The notes under the pieces are model-generated. The model ran no database searches. It was not told the DNA's origin and was given only the letters and a program-made list of their open reading frames with translations. From Alicyclobacillus_A sp963788285 (GTDB lineage Bacteria; Bacillota; Bacilli; Alicyclobacillales; Alicyclobacillaceae), in assembly GCA_963788285.1 (NCBI GenBank), contig CAWBGB010000019.1, forward strand, positions 128,667 through 192,666: 64,000 nucleotides of DNA, given 5' to 3'. Of the stretch, positions 26,430 through 35,045 are shown piece after piece (within the stretch, counting starts at the first letter, position 1; each line of letters starts with the position of its first letter). The position numbers and the translations under genes are program-made.

Positions 26430-27406
26430 TGATGGGAAACGGCTTGTACCGAGTCGTGTTCATGGGGACGCCGGACTTTGCTGTTCCGAGCCTGCGCGCG
26501 TTGGCTGCCCGGAGCGACTGCGTGGTGGCAGCCGTGGTGACTCAGCCGGATAAGCCAGTGGGTCGCAAGCGTGTATTAACACCACCGCCTGTAAAGCGCG
26601 TCGCCGAGGAACTGGGACTCTCCGTTTGGCAACCGCAAAAAGTGGGTGCAATCGACGTCATCAACCAGTTGCGGGAGGTTAAACCAGATGTCATCGTCAC
26701 GGCTGCCTACGGGCAATTGCTTCCGCAACGCCTGTTGGACATTCCGACACGCGGGTGTCTGAACGTGCACGCCTCTCTGCTTCCACGGTGGCGGGGTGCT
26801 GCGCCGATTCATCGTGCCATTCTCGCCGGCGACACAGAAACGGGTGTGACCATCATGGAGATGGTTCGTGCGCTTGATGCCGGTCCCATCGTTGGGGTCG
26901 AAAAGGTGGCGATTGCGGAAGACGACAATGTGGGCACATTGCACGACAGACTGGCCGAAGTCGGCGCGCAGTTGCTAATGCGGGTGCTTCCTGGGTATCT
27001 CGACGGCTCTATCACGCCGAGGCCGCAGCCGGAAGAGGGCGTGACGTATGCGGATCGGATTTTGCGGAGCGATGAATTTGTGGACTGGCGCCGTCCAACG
27101 GATGCTGTGTACAACCACATTCGAGGTCTGTCGCCGTGGCCGGGTGCGGTGACGACCTGGAACGGACTAGATGTAAAGATCTGGGCGGCCGAACGAGTGC
27201 GCGGTGAAATCATCGACAGCGGATCGGCGGAGCCGGGGCAGGTACGGCAATTGGTCGGCGTTGGTATCTGCGTAAGAACCGGGGACGGGTGGTTGAAGTT
27301 GAGACAAGTACAGCCGAGTGGGAAGAAACCCATGTCCGCGGAGGATTGGTTCAGAGGGATTTCAGCCGAATCCGTACAGTTTCAAGCATCTGAGGTGAAG
27401 GCATGA
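26429..27406 (+). CDS. fmt: Methionyl-tRNA formyltransferase
   Basis: Formylates initiator Met-tRNA with 10-formyltetrahydrofolate. The 325-residue protein has the N-terminal VVFMGTPDFAVPSL segment, the catalytic NVHASLLPRWRGAAPIHRAI region near residue 110 with the conserved Asn-His pair, and the C-terminal OB-like domain. It overlaps def by one base (TAATG) and rsmB by 4 bases. Confidence 0.96.
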   Translation: MMGNGLYRVVFMGTPDFAVPSLRALAARSDCVVAAVVTQPDKPVGRKRVLTPPPVKRVAEELGLSVWQPQKVGAIDVINQLREVKPDVIVTAAYGQLLPQRLLDIPTRGCLNVHASLLPRWRGAAPIHRAILAGDTETGVTIMEMVRALDAGPIVGVEKVAIAEDDNVGTLHDRLAEVGAQLLMRVLPGYLDGSITPRPQPEEGVTYADRILRSDEFVDWRRPTDAVYNHIRGLSPWPGAVTTWNGLDVKIWAAERVRGEIIDSGSAEPGQVRQLVGVGICVRTGDGWLKLRQVQPSGKKPMSAEDWFRGISAESVQFQASEVKA

Positions 27407-28779
27407 CGGCAACTGCCCGGACGGCGGCGTTTACAGCCCTCCGTGACGTGACGGAGCGCCGTAAGTATACGAACTTGGCTTTGCAGCACGTGTTACAACA
27501 GCATACATTATCTCCCCGGGATCGCGCGCTGTGTACTGAAATTGTGTACGGTACAGTACAGCGTCAGCGGTCCCTGGACGCACTTTTACAGCCGCTGTTG
27601 TCGCGACCGCTCGAGGACTTGGACACCGCCGTTTTGACTATATTGAGGATGACTGCGTATCAACTGGGATTCCTTGACAAGGTTCCGCCCTACGCAGCGA
27701 TTAATGACGCGGTGGAGTTGACCAAGCAGTCGTCGCGAAAGGCGACAGGGTTTGTGAACGGCGTATTGCGGAACTTCGCGAGGGACAAAAGGCCCACTCG
27801 TGAACGGCTAATCGAGCTTGCCGACCGCTGTGAAACCTGGGCCGATAAAATTGGGCTTCTCCACTCCTACCCGACCTGGTTGATTGCGGCCTGGGAGTCC
27901 GCATTTGGCCGGGACCGGGCGCTCGCTTTGGCAGAAGCCTGCAACCAGCCGTCGGGATTCTCGGCTCGCGTCAACTTGTTGCGAACGTCGCGGGAGGATG
28001 TGCTGGCGAAATTGCGGCACGAGTACGGAGATGTGGCTGAGCCCTCGCAGTTGACAGCGTCGGGGATTCGGTTTCACAAGGGAGTGGATATTCACAAATG
28101 GTCTGCATGGCATGACGGGCGGGTGACGATTCAGGATGAAGGCGCCATGCTCGTTGCGCCACTGCTTAGTCCTCAGCCTGGCCAACGCATTCTGGACATG
28201 TGCGCGGGACTCGGCACAAAGACCACGCATATCGCCGAGTTGCAGGGCGATGAAGGTGTGGTGGAGGCGTGTGACATCCATCCACACAAGCTACAGCACT
28301 TGCGGGCGTCCGCCCAGAGAATGGGATTGAAGAGTATCAAAGTGACGTTGGCCGACGCGAGGTCGTTGCCAGCCCGCCCCGGGTTAGAGGAAAGCTATGA
28401 CGCAGTACTGTTGGATGCACCGTGCTCCGGGTTCGGGGTGTTGCGCCACCGACCAGACATTCGGTGGAAACGGACACCGGATGACGTTCGCTCGTTGACC
28501 CAACTACAGCGTGAATTACTGCAATGCGCAGCCCGACTCGTGAAGCCTGGTGGTGTTGTGGTGTACTGTACGTGTACCATGATGCCGGAAGAAAACGAGC
28601 AACTTGTGGAATCCGTCTTGGCGGACCCAACAAGCGGTTTGACTTGGGCGGATTGGAATGGTGTAGTTGAAGGGGACGTGGCACTTCAGGCCGATACAGG
28701 CCGCGGTTTGCTGCTGACCCCAGAGTTGTTTGGGACGGACGGCTTTTACATGGCTCGTTTGCATAAGAAGTTGTCTTGA
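27403..28779 (+). CDS. rsmB: 16S rRNA (cytosine-967-C5) methyltransferase
   Basis: SAM-dependent methyltransferase acting on 16S rRNA C967. The 458-residue protein has the N-terminal NusB-like RNA-binding domain (residues about 5-130), the SAM-binding DMCAGLGTKTTHIAE near residue 266, and the two conserved cysteine motifs DAPCSGFGVL and YCTCTMMPEEN. It overlaps fmt (ATGA). Confidence 0.94.
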   Translation: MTATARTAAFTALRDVTERRKYTNLALQHVLQQHTLSPRDRALCTEIVYGTVQRQRSLDALLQPLLSRPLEDLDTAVLTILRMTAYQLGFLDKVPPYAAINDAVELTKQSSRKATGFVNGVLRNFARDKRPTRERLIELADRCETWADKIGLLHSYPTWLIAAWESAFGRDRALALAEACNQPSGFSARVNLLRTSREDVLAKLRHEYGDVAEPSQLTASGIRFHKGVDIHKWSAWHDGRVTIQDEGAMLVAPLLSPQPGQRILDMCAGLGTKTTHIAELQGDEGVVEACDIHPHKLQHLRASAQRMGLKSIKVTLADARSLPARPGLEESYDAVLLDAPCSGFGVLRHRPDIRWKRTPDDVRSLTQLQRELLQCAARLVKPGGVVVYCTCTMMPEENEQLVESVLADPTSGLTWADWNGVVEGDVALQADTGRGLLLTPELFGTDGFYMARLHKKLS

Positions 28780-28843
28780 CGCTATCGAAGTGCATGAATA
28801 TGTTCGCCGTGAGTGCCAAGGCAACGCGGCGGTAAAATACAAT

Positions 28844-28914
28844 TCAGCGTTTTGTGAAACGCCAGCGATATCCTGTAGCGCCGAACCCTTGCAAAGGAGT
28901 TTGGCAAAACGTCG
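28844..28914 (+). repeat. Inverted-repeat element, diverged copy 3
   Basis: TCAGCGTTTTG at 28844-28854 and AAAGGAGTTTGGCAAAACG at 28893-28911 correspond to the arms of copies 1 and 2; the right side matches copy 1 at 16 of 19 positions. The core stem CGATTTG/CAAATCG of the other copies is here CGTTTTG/CAAAACG, so pairing is kept by changes on both sides. An alternative local hairpin GCGTTT/AAACGC (28847-28862) would compete. It forms most of the rsmB-rlmN gap, in the presumed leader of rlmN. Confidence 0.55.
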
Positions 28915-28935
28915 AGTGGACAAGGAGTTATGACA

Positions 28936-29976
28936 ATGCCCCATCTGTACGATATGACACTGACAGAGATGCAACAGTGGATGGCCGACCTAGGAGAGCC
29001 CAAGTATCGCGCCAAACAGATCTTCCAATGGCTGTATCAGCGCCGTGCGGTCTCGGTAGAGGACATGACAAACCTGTCCAAGGCGCTACGCCAGCGCCTG
29101 GGTCAGGAGGCGATCTTGGGCACGTCCCGTGAAGTGACACGACAAGTGTCTAAAGTGGATGGTACGGTCAAATTTCTATTAGGATGGCCGGACGGCGTGA
29201 CGGTCGAAACGGTCTTGATGCGCCACGAATATGGAAATAGCGTCTGTATTTCGACGCAAGTTGGATGCAAAATGGGATGTACGTTTTGTGCATCCACACT
29301 GGGAGGCATGATTCGCCAGATGACCGCTGGCGAGATGGTGGAGCAGTTGCTGTACAGTCAACGACTGCTGGATGAGTCCCACGAACGCGTGTCCTCCATT
29401 GTGCTGATGGGTTCTGGGGAACCGATGAACAACTTTGATGCGGCCATGAAGTTCATTGACATTGTGAACGATCCGAACGGCCTCAACATCGGCCAACGCC
29501 ACATCACAATTTCAACTGTGGGCCTGGTGCCTGGCATCGTTCGGCTTGCGGACGAAGGCCGCCCTATCACGCTCGCGGTGTCTTTGCACGCTGCGACCGA
29601 CGAGCTGCGGTCTTCCATGATGCCTGTGAACAAAGCCTATCCCATTGCGAAACTGATGGAGGCTTGTCATTATTATCACAACAAAACAGGAAAGCGTATT
29701 TCGTTCGAATACGCTCTGATTGGCGGAAAAAATGACCGTCTGGATGATGCGAGGCGGCTCGCCCGACTGCTGAAAGGACTGCCGAGTCATGTGAATTTGA
29801 TTCCTGTGAACTACGTACCTGAACGGAATTATCACCGTACCCCGAAAGATCAGATCCAGGCATTTGTGAATGAATTGCGCAGTCTTGGTGTCAATGCCAC
29901 CGTGCGGCGGGAAATGGGACACGATATTTCCGCCGCCTGCGGGCAGCTGCGGGCAGAGCACGCAGGAAAGCTGTAA
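28936..29976 (+). CDS. rlmN: Dual-specificity 23S rRNA/tRNA adenine-C2 methyltransferase RlmN
   Basis: Radical SAM enzyme that methylates A2503 of 23S rRNA and A37 of some tRNAs. The 346-residue protein shows the CxxxCxxC cluster motif as CKMGCTFC near residue 115, and the conserved methyl-carrier cysteine should lie in the C-terminal DISAACGQL. ATG 28936 is 8 bases from AAGGAG; ATG 28930 is only 2 bases away. It precedes prpC-prkC, as in Bacillus. Confidence 0.94.
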   Translation: MPHLYDMTLTEMQQWMADLGEPKYRAKQIFQWLYQRRAVSVEDMTNLSKALRQRLGQEAILGTSREVTRQVSKVDGTVKFLLGWPDGVTVETVLMRHEYGNSVCISTQVGCKMGCTFCASTLGGMIRQMTAGEMVEQLLYSQRLLDESHERVSSIVLMGSGEPMNNFDAAMKFIDIVNDPNGLNIGQRHITISTVGLVPGIVRLADEGRPITLAVSLHAATDELRSSMMPVNKAYPIAKLMEACHYYHNKTGKRISFEYALIGGKNDRLDDARRLARLLKGLPSHVNLIPVNYVPERNYHRTPKDQIQAFVNELRSLGVNATVRREMGHDISAACGQLRAEHAGKL

Positions 29977-30028
29977 ATCAAATCCGGCACAAGAAGCTGG
30001 ATGCGGACCTTGGGAGGGATGGGGATCA

Positions 30029-30793
30029 ATGCTATATGCGGCGAGGTCGCATATCGGTTTGGTACGCCAAGTGAACCAAGATTGTTACTCTGTGCACACG
30101 GAACTGACGCCTTGGCAACTGTTGGTGGTCGCAGACGGGATGGGCGGCGCTTCTGCAGGGGAAGTCGCCAGCAAGATGGCTGCAGACGCCGTAAGTCAGT
30201 ATGTGCGCGCTGAGATTGGACGCCACAGTGACTCGCCCGCAGATTTGCTCTTGCACGCAGTCCATGAAGCAAATCGAAAAATCTGGGATGCGGCGAAGTC
30301 TGTCGATGAGTACGTGGGTATGGGAACGACGCTCGTCGCCGCCCTTTACAACCACGAGCAAGTGATTTTCGTGCACGTAGGCGACAGCCGAGGATATATA
30401 TGTCGCGGGCAGGAACTACGTCAAGTGACACGAGATCACTCATTGGTTGCGGAACTCGTACGGCGAGGGCATCTTACCGAAGAGGAAGCGAAGCGCCACC
30501 CGCAGCGTAATATCGTCACGAGATCCCTCGGAACCGCGGAACGCAGCGAACCGGATGTCGACATTATCCAGTGGTCACCGGGGGACGCGTTGCTGTTGTG
30601 CACCGATGGTCTGTCCAATTTGGTCACGCAACACGAACTGGCGTCGCTGCTGGAACCGCTGGGGCAGGCGACGAGTGACGAGGAAGTGGAAGTCGTTGCC
30701 GACAAACTGATTCGGGTCGCGCTGGAGCGCGGAGGACCGGACAACATAACGTTGGTGCTCGTTGTCCACCGGGAGAGGGGCGGTGAGCAATGA
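30029..30793 (+). CDS. prpC: PP2C-type Ser/Thr protein phosphatase
   Basis: A 254-residue PPM/PP2C phosphatase that reverses the action of the neighbouring kinase PrkC. Metal-binding motifs are visible as NQDCYSV, VVADGMGG near residue 38, GDSRGYI, and the C-terminal GGPDNITL. ATG 30029 lies behind GGGATGGGGA; sequence upstream in the frame has no family similarity. The stop overlaps the prkC start (ATGA), giving coupled expression. Confidence 0.94.
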   Translation: MLYAARSHIGLVRQVNQDCYSVHTELTPWQLLVVADGMGGASAGEVASKMAADAVSQYVRAEIGRHSDSPADLLLHAVHEANRKIWDAAKSVDEYVGMGTTLVAALYNHEQVIFVHVGDSRGYICRGQELRQVTRDHSLVAELVRRGHLTEEEAKRHPQRNIVTRSLGTAERSEPDVDIIQWSPGDALLLCTDGLSNLVTQHELASLLEPLGQATSDEEVEVVADKLIRVALERGGPDNITLVLVVHRERGGEQ

Positions 30794-32781
30794 GTCAGCG
30801 CTTAGGCGACCGTTACGAGCTGCAAGAGCAAATTGGCGGCGGCGGAATGGCCGTGGTTTATCGTGCGGTGGATACGCTGCTAAATCGCCAGGTGGCGGTA
30901 AAAATGCTGCGGCCGCAGTACGCCGGTGACGAAGAATTTGTCAATCGCTTCCGCCGTGAAGCACAGTCGGCGGCCAGTCTGTCGCATCCGAACATCGTCA
31001 GCCTGTACGACGTAGGCGTCACGCCCAATATGGAGCACTATATTGTGATGGAATACGTGGATGGACCAACGCTCAAGGACGTCATCCGCGAGCGCGCGCC
31101 CTTGTCTGTGAAAGAGACGCTGGACATCGCTCGGCAAATTTGCGACGCGCTGGAACACGCGCATGATCACAACATCATTCACCGGGACATCAAGCCGCAC
31201 AACATCTTGCTCACCAAGTCGGGGCATGTGAAAGTGACAGACTTCGGTATTGCGCGCGCTTCCACCGGGAACACGATTACGCACCACCAGAGCCATTCCG
31301 TGCTCGGCTCTGTCCACTATTTTTCGCCCGAGCAGGCTCGCGGCGCAGCCACCGATGTGAAAAGCGACATCTACTCGCTGGGTGTCGTGATATACGAAAT
31401 GCTGACCGGTCGCTTACCTTTTTCTGGGGATTCACCTGTCAGCGTGGCGCTCAAACATTTGAGAGACAAGTTTGTAGAACCGCGTGAAATCAACAAGTCG
31501 ATTCCACAAAGTGTGGAGAACATCGTCTTGCGTTGTCTGGCCAAATCGCCAGATGCTCGCTACCCGGATATGAAAGCACTCAAAGTGGACCTGCGGGATG
31601 CCCTCTTACACCCCAACGTCCCGAAATTTGTGCCGCCAGACGAAGTGCCGGACCAGACGATTGCTGTGCCGATTATTGGCGGTGGAAGTCTGCAATCTGC
31701 CATCAGCAGGTCGAATCCCGAGAAGGATCCCGAACCGAAGCAGAGAAAGTGGTGGACAGTTCTAGCTTGGTCCGGAGTTGCCGTTGGTGTCTTGTGTATA
31801 GGCGCACTTGCTGCCTATTACATTGTCATGCGTCTATTGCAGGTGCCGGATATCGCCATTCCGGACGTTCGCAACAAGAACGTCGCACAGGCGGTCAAAA
31901 TGCTTGAGGCCGCGGGCGTCCCGGACAGCCACATCAAGCAGCAGTACGCGGCGAATGCGAAACCGAAGGATGTTGTGTACGACCAGGATCCTGAAGGGCC
32001 CACAAACATCAAAGAGGACCGCGACGTGACGCTCTACGTGAGCGATGGGCAGCAGCAGATTCAGATGCCGGATCTCACCAACGTACCGTTTGATCAGGCG
32101 GAACAAGAACTCATTAATTTGGGAATTCCTAAGGACAACATCATCGAACAGGACGTGCAGAGCAGTCAGTATGATGCTGGCAACGTCGTGGCAACGATCC
32201 CTGCTGCCAACGAAAACATTACAACGAACACGAAAATCACCGTGCAGGTCAGCCAAGGCAGTATGGTGACGGTTCCCAGCGTGATTGGCATGGACGAAGC
32301 AGATGCCGAGCAGTCCTTACTCAATGCCGGACTGCAGGTTGGGCCCACCTATTACGTGTCTGGAAACGGCGTCGACGGTACGGTTGTGGACACGACACCG
32401 TCTAAGCCGGGAGCGAAAGTACCGGCCGGTACCGTCATCAGCCTGTACGTCATCAGTAATTCCGGGGGCTCTGGTGGAGGTACCGGCAACGGTTTGAACA
32501 ATACGAGTGGAACAGGCAACGGCGGCCCTGCAGTGACCCCGCCGGCGAACGCCACGGTCAAATACGTCACTGTGAGCGTGAAAGACAAAGATAGAGTACC
32601 GATTCACGTGCAAATCTTCACGACCGATGCCACAGGTACGCGCGTACCCGTGGTAGACGAAACCATCACGGCAACGAAGGCTTGGAAAATCACACTGTAC
32701 GTCACGCCAGACCAAGACGGCGAAGTGATGGTCTATCAGAACGGGCAGATGACGAATGATCAGCCGGTACCGTATCAGTGA
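30790..32781 (+). CDS. prkC: PASTA-domain Ser/Thr protein kinase PrkC
   Basis: A 663-residue membrane kinase. The cytoplasmic kinase domain (about 8-270) has GGGGMAVVYRA, the catalytic HRDIKPHNIL and DFGIA motifs. One membrane segment lies near 318-345. Outside the cell are three PASTA repeats (about 350-420, 421-490 and 491-560), which in Bacillus sense muropeptides and help trigger germination. A Gly/Asn/Thr-rich linker and a final beta-rich domain of about 75 residues complete it, the same layout as Bacillus PrkC. Conservation next to spoVM supports a role in growth and spore control. Confidence 0.95.
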   Translation: MSQRLGDRYELQEQIGGGGMAVVYRAVDTLLNRQVAVKMLRPQYAGDEEFVNRFRREAQSAASLSHPNIVSLYDVGVTPNMEHYIVMEYVDGPTLKDVIRERAPLSVKETLDIARQICDALEHAHDHNIIHRDIKPHNILLTKSGHVKVTDFGIARASTGNTITHHQSHSVLGSVHYFSPEQARGAATDVKSDIYSLGVVIYEMLTGRLPFSGDSPVSVALKHLRDKFVEPREINKSIPQSVENIVLRCLAKSPDARYPDMKALKVDLRDALLHPNVPKFVPPDEVPDQTIAVPIIGGGSLQSAISRSNPEKDPEPKQRKWWTVLAWSGVAVGVLCIGALAAYYIVMRLLQVPDIAIPDVRNKNVAQAVKMLEAAGVPDSHIKQQYAANAKPKDVVYDQDPEGPTNIKEDRDVTLYVSDGQQQIQMPDLTNVPFDQAEQELINLGIPKDNIIEQDVQSSQYDAGNVVATIPAANENITTNTKITVQVSQGSMVTVPSVIGMDEADAEQSLLNAGLQVGPTYYVSGNGVDGTVVDTTPSKPGAKVPAGTVISLYVISNSGGSGGGTGNGLNNTSGTGNGGPAVTPPANATVKYVTVSVKDKDRVPIHVQIFTTDATGTRVPVVDETITATKAWKITLYVTPDQDGEVMVYQNGQMTNDQPVPYQ

Positions 32782-32805
32782 GTACTTAGGAAAGGAGGAT
32801 GGTGT

Positions 32806-33681
32806 GTGCCAGAAGGGGTCGTTATCCGGGCGCTGTCTGGATTTTATGACGTTGCGGATCAAGAGGGGGTCCGTCGCTGCAGAGCGCGGGGCGTATTTCG
32901 CAAACGTGGCGTCACGGTGTTGGTGGGCGACCGGGTCAAGTTTGACCCGATTGGACGTTCCGAGGGCATCGTGACGGAGGTATTGCCGCGCAAGACGGAA
33001 CTCATTCGTCCGCCGATTGCTAACGTCGACATGGCGCTTTTGGTATTTTCCTTACGGAACCCGACGTTCCACACAAACCTGTTGGACCGTGCCTTGGTCG
33101 CAGTGTTGAGTGAAAACATTGAACCGGTGATTGTCGTGACCAAGTGCGATTTGGGGACGACGGACGAGTTGGAACAAGCTGTCACGCCGTACCAGAAGGC
33201 GGGGTACAAGACGTTGGCGGTTTCCGTCCACGCTGGCCAAGGCATTGATGCCCTACAAGACGTGATTTTCGGCCACGTCTCTGTTTTCGTCGGTCCCTCG
33301 GGCGCCGGAAAGTCGTCCCTTGGTAACGCACTATCCCCTGGCCTTGGGCTCAAGATGGGGGAAATCAGTGAAAAGTTGGGACGAGGCCGTCACACGACTC
33401 GGCATGTGGAACTGTACCAGTTGAATCAGGAGACCTTTGTCGCCGACGCTCCAGGGTTTAGCCAGCTGGAGATCACGGTAGCCTCTGACCAGCTGCGGAA
33501 CTACTTTCCTGACTTCCATGAGCCTGCGCTTCGCTGCGCATATCGAGGGTGTCTGCATGTGGACGAAGTGGAATGCGGCGTTCGGCAGGCGGTCGCGGAG
33601 GGAATACTGTCGGCGGCCAGGTACGCGAGTTATCGGTCCCTGTACGAGGAGATACGGCACAAGGAGGAGACGAAATATTGA
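32806..33681 (+). CDS. rsgA: Ribosome small subunit GTPase RsgA
   Basis: Circularly permuted GTPase involved in late 30S maturation. The 291-residue protein has an N-terminal OB fold (1-70), then GTPase motifs in permuted order: TKCDL (G4), GPSGAGKSSL (G1) near residue 165, and DAPGF (G3). A C-terminal zinc-binding segment carries CAYRGCLH and a further Cys. GTG 32806 follows AAAGGAGG. It overlaps rpe. Confidence 0.95.
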   Translation: MPEGVVIRALSGFYDVADQEGVRRCRARGVFRKRGVTVLVGDRVKFDPIGRSEGIVTEVLPRKTELIRPPIANVDMALLVFSLRNPTFHTNLLDRALVAVLSENIEPVIVVTKCDLGTTDELEQAVTPYQKAGYKTLAVSVHAGQGIDALQDVIFGHVSVFVGPSGAGKSSLGNALSPGLGLKMGEISEKLGRGRHTTRHVELYQLNQETFVADAPGFSQLEITVASDQLRNYFPDFHEPALRCAYRGCLHVDEVECGVRQAVAEGILSAARYASYRSLYEEIRHKEETKY

Positions 33682-34346
33682 ACGTTCGGATTGCACCCTC
33701 AATTCTGGCTGCGGACTTTGGGAGACTTGCGGAGGAAGTTCAGTCCGTGCTTGAGGCCGGCGCGGATTGGATACACATTGACGTCATGGATGGCTCGTTT
33801 GTGCCAAATCTGACCATGGGACCTGGGGTGGTCGAGGCCTTGCGCAAGCGCTTTTCCTGCGTGTTGGATGTACACCTGATGGTGGATAGGCCGGAACGTC
33901 ACATCGACATGTTTGTTGAGGCTGGTGCAGATCTGATCTCCGTGCACGCAGAGGCTACGCCGCATATTCATCGTGCAGTGCAACACATCCGACAGCGGGG
34001 TGTGAAAGCAGGTCTGGCAGTAAATCCAGGAACAGGGCTGGACGTCGTCCGAGAAATGGCAAGAGATATCGATATGTTGTTGCTGATGACCGTGAATCCT
34101 GGTTTTGGCGGGCAACCGTTTCTGGACAGCGTGCTCCAAAAGATTGAACGGGCGCGCCAGATGCTGGACCAGTTAGGGCGTGCGAACGTGCCCATTGAAG
34201 TCGATGGCGGGATTGGACCCAAGACCATTGGTCCAGCACACAGAGCGGGGGCCAAGATATTTGTGGCTGGATCATCGGTGTTCGGCGCAACGGATTACCG
34301 CGCCGCCATTGCTGCTTTGCGGGAGAACGCAAACCAAACTCCCTGA
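33678..34346 (+). CDS. rpe: Ribulose-phosphate 3-epimerase
   Basis: Interconverts ribulose 5-phosphate and xylulose 5-phosphate in the pentose phosphate pathway. The 222-residue TIM barrel has IAPSILAADF, HIDVMDGSFVPNLTMGP and the C-terminal EVDGGI motif, with metal-binding His and Asp residues in place. The TTG start at 33678 overlaps the rsgA stop (TTGA) behind AGGAGGAG; an upstream extension would run inside rsgA. Bacillus has thiN next; here spoVM follows instead. Confidence 0.94.
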   Translation: MNVRIAPSILAADFGRLAEEVQSVLEAGADWIHIDVMDGSFVPNLTMGPGVVEALRKRFSCVLDVHLMVDRPERHIDMFVEAGADLISVHAEATPHIHRAVQHIRQRGVKAGLAVNPGTGLDVVREMARDIDMLLLMTVNPGFGGQPFLDSVLQKIERARQMLDQLGRANVPIEVDGGIGPKTIGPAHRAGAKIFVAGSSVFGATDYRAAIAALRENANQTP

Positions 34347-34482
34347 CTTTCACAGGATGTCCCTCGGTCGTACTTAGAGCCCACTGTGCACATATCCCGA
34401 TCACGGGAATATATATGTACCGATATCAACAGGCGTCATCGTGTGCGTACCGATGGGTGAAGAACAGGGAGGCGAAGCGGCT

Positions 34483-34563
34483 GTGAAATTTTACACCATT
34501 AAACTTCCTAGATTTGTGGGAGGTATTGTGAAGGCTTGTATTGGTGTGTTTTCCAGAGACTGA
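34483..34563 (+). CDS. spoVM: Stage V sporulation protein M
   Basis: A complete 26-residue SpoVM, beginning KFYTIKLPRFVGG after the GTG start and ending FSRD. In Bacillus this amphipathic helix recognises the convex forespore membrane, anchors the coat ATPase SpoIVA and is made under SigmaE. It keeps the proline-containing KLP-F segment needed for shallow membrane insertion and the Ile/Val hydrophobic face. GGGAGG lies about 10 bases upstream. The place between rpe and rpmB is the same as in Bacillus. It shows that the organism belongs to the endospore formers. Confidence 0.95.
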   Translation: MKFYTIKLPRFVGGIVKACIGVFSRD

Positions 34564-34608
34564 CCGCTCAGACGGTGGGGGGCGAAGAGCGGGCGCACAG
34601 ACATACAC

Positions 34609-34647
34609 AACACAAAGAAAGCACCGGCAGGGTGCTTTCTTTGTGTT
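34609..34647. terminator. Bidirectional terminator between spoVM and rpmB
   Basis: A perfect 17-bp stem (AACACAAAGAAAGCACC and its complement) around a 5-base loop. The arms are A/T-rich at the base, so either strand ends in a T-rich 3' side. It separates the convergent spoVM and rpmB. Confidence 0.9.
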
Positions 34648-34692
34648 CGGCGGTGCATCGCCGCGTTATGAAGGGTCCATCAAGGACAACCA

Positions 34693-34884
34693 TTACACAG
34701 CACGTTTAACCTTGCCGGCTTTCAAACAACGCGTGCATACTTTGATGCGTTTCACCGTACCACCTTGGTTGACCTTTACAGATTGGATGTTCGGCAACCA
34801 ACGGCGCCTTGTCTTGTTTTCCGCGTGGCTCACGAGGTTACCGGTTTGCGGTTGTTTGCCACAGATCTCACAGCGTTTTGCCAT
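34693..34884 (-). CDS. rpmB: 50S ribosomal protein L28 (zinc-binding form)
   Basis: A 63-residue L28 with two CxxC pairs (CEIC near residue 5 and CTRC near residue 52), the zinc-binding version of the protein. The core SHAENKTRRRWLPNIQ is typical. ATG at 34884 follows AAGGGGGG; the frame extends further upstream without similarity. It is transcribed against its neighbours, as in Bacillus. Confidence 0.95.
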   Translation of the reverse strand: MAKRCEICGKQPQTGNLVSHAENKTRRRWLPNIQSVKVNQGGTVKRIKVCTRCLKAGKVKRAV

Positions 34885-34947
34885 TTCTCCGCACCCCCCT
34901 TTGAGCCGCAAAGCGCATAATTTGTACACATGAACACTCGCTGTGGT

Positions 34948-34977
34948 ATTTTAGCACAGGAATTTCTCGCGACGCAA
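34948..34977 (-). promoter_or_regulatory. Promoter of rpmB
   Basis: On the reverse strand TTGCGT (34972-34977), an 18-base spacer and TAAAAT (34948-34953), with TGC just before the -10 box giving an extended -10 element. Confidence 0.65.
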
Positions 34978-34999
34978 CTGTGCTTTCATCGGTACACCG

Positions 35000-35008
35000 T
35001 GATATAGT
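35000..35008 (+). promoter_or_regulatory. Extended -10 promoter for the asp23-fakA operon
   Basis: TGATATAGT provides TGn plus a TATAGT -10 box, 38 bases before the asp23 start. No good -35 box is visible, which is usual for extended -10 promoters. Confidence 0.5.
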
Positions 35009-35045
35009 ACAATTGCACAGAGTAGCAGTTGCAGGGGGTGCCCGC

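Noticed and set aside
33549..33677. N-terminal extension of rpe by 43 codons
   Set aside because: It lies inside rsgA in another frame and has no similarity to the epimerase; TTG 33678 with AGGAGGAG is the better start.
34380..34440. SigmaE promoter upstream of spoVM
   Set aside because: AT-rich repeats with ATAT motifs are present, but no -10 box resembling CATACAAT at proper spacing could be found.
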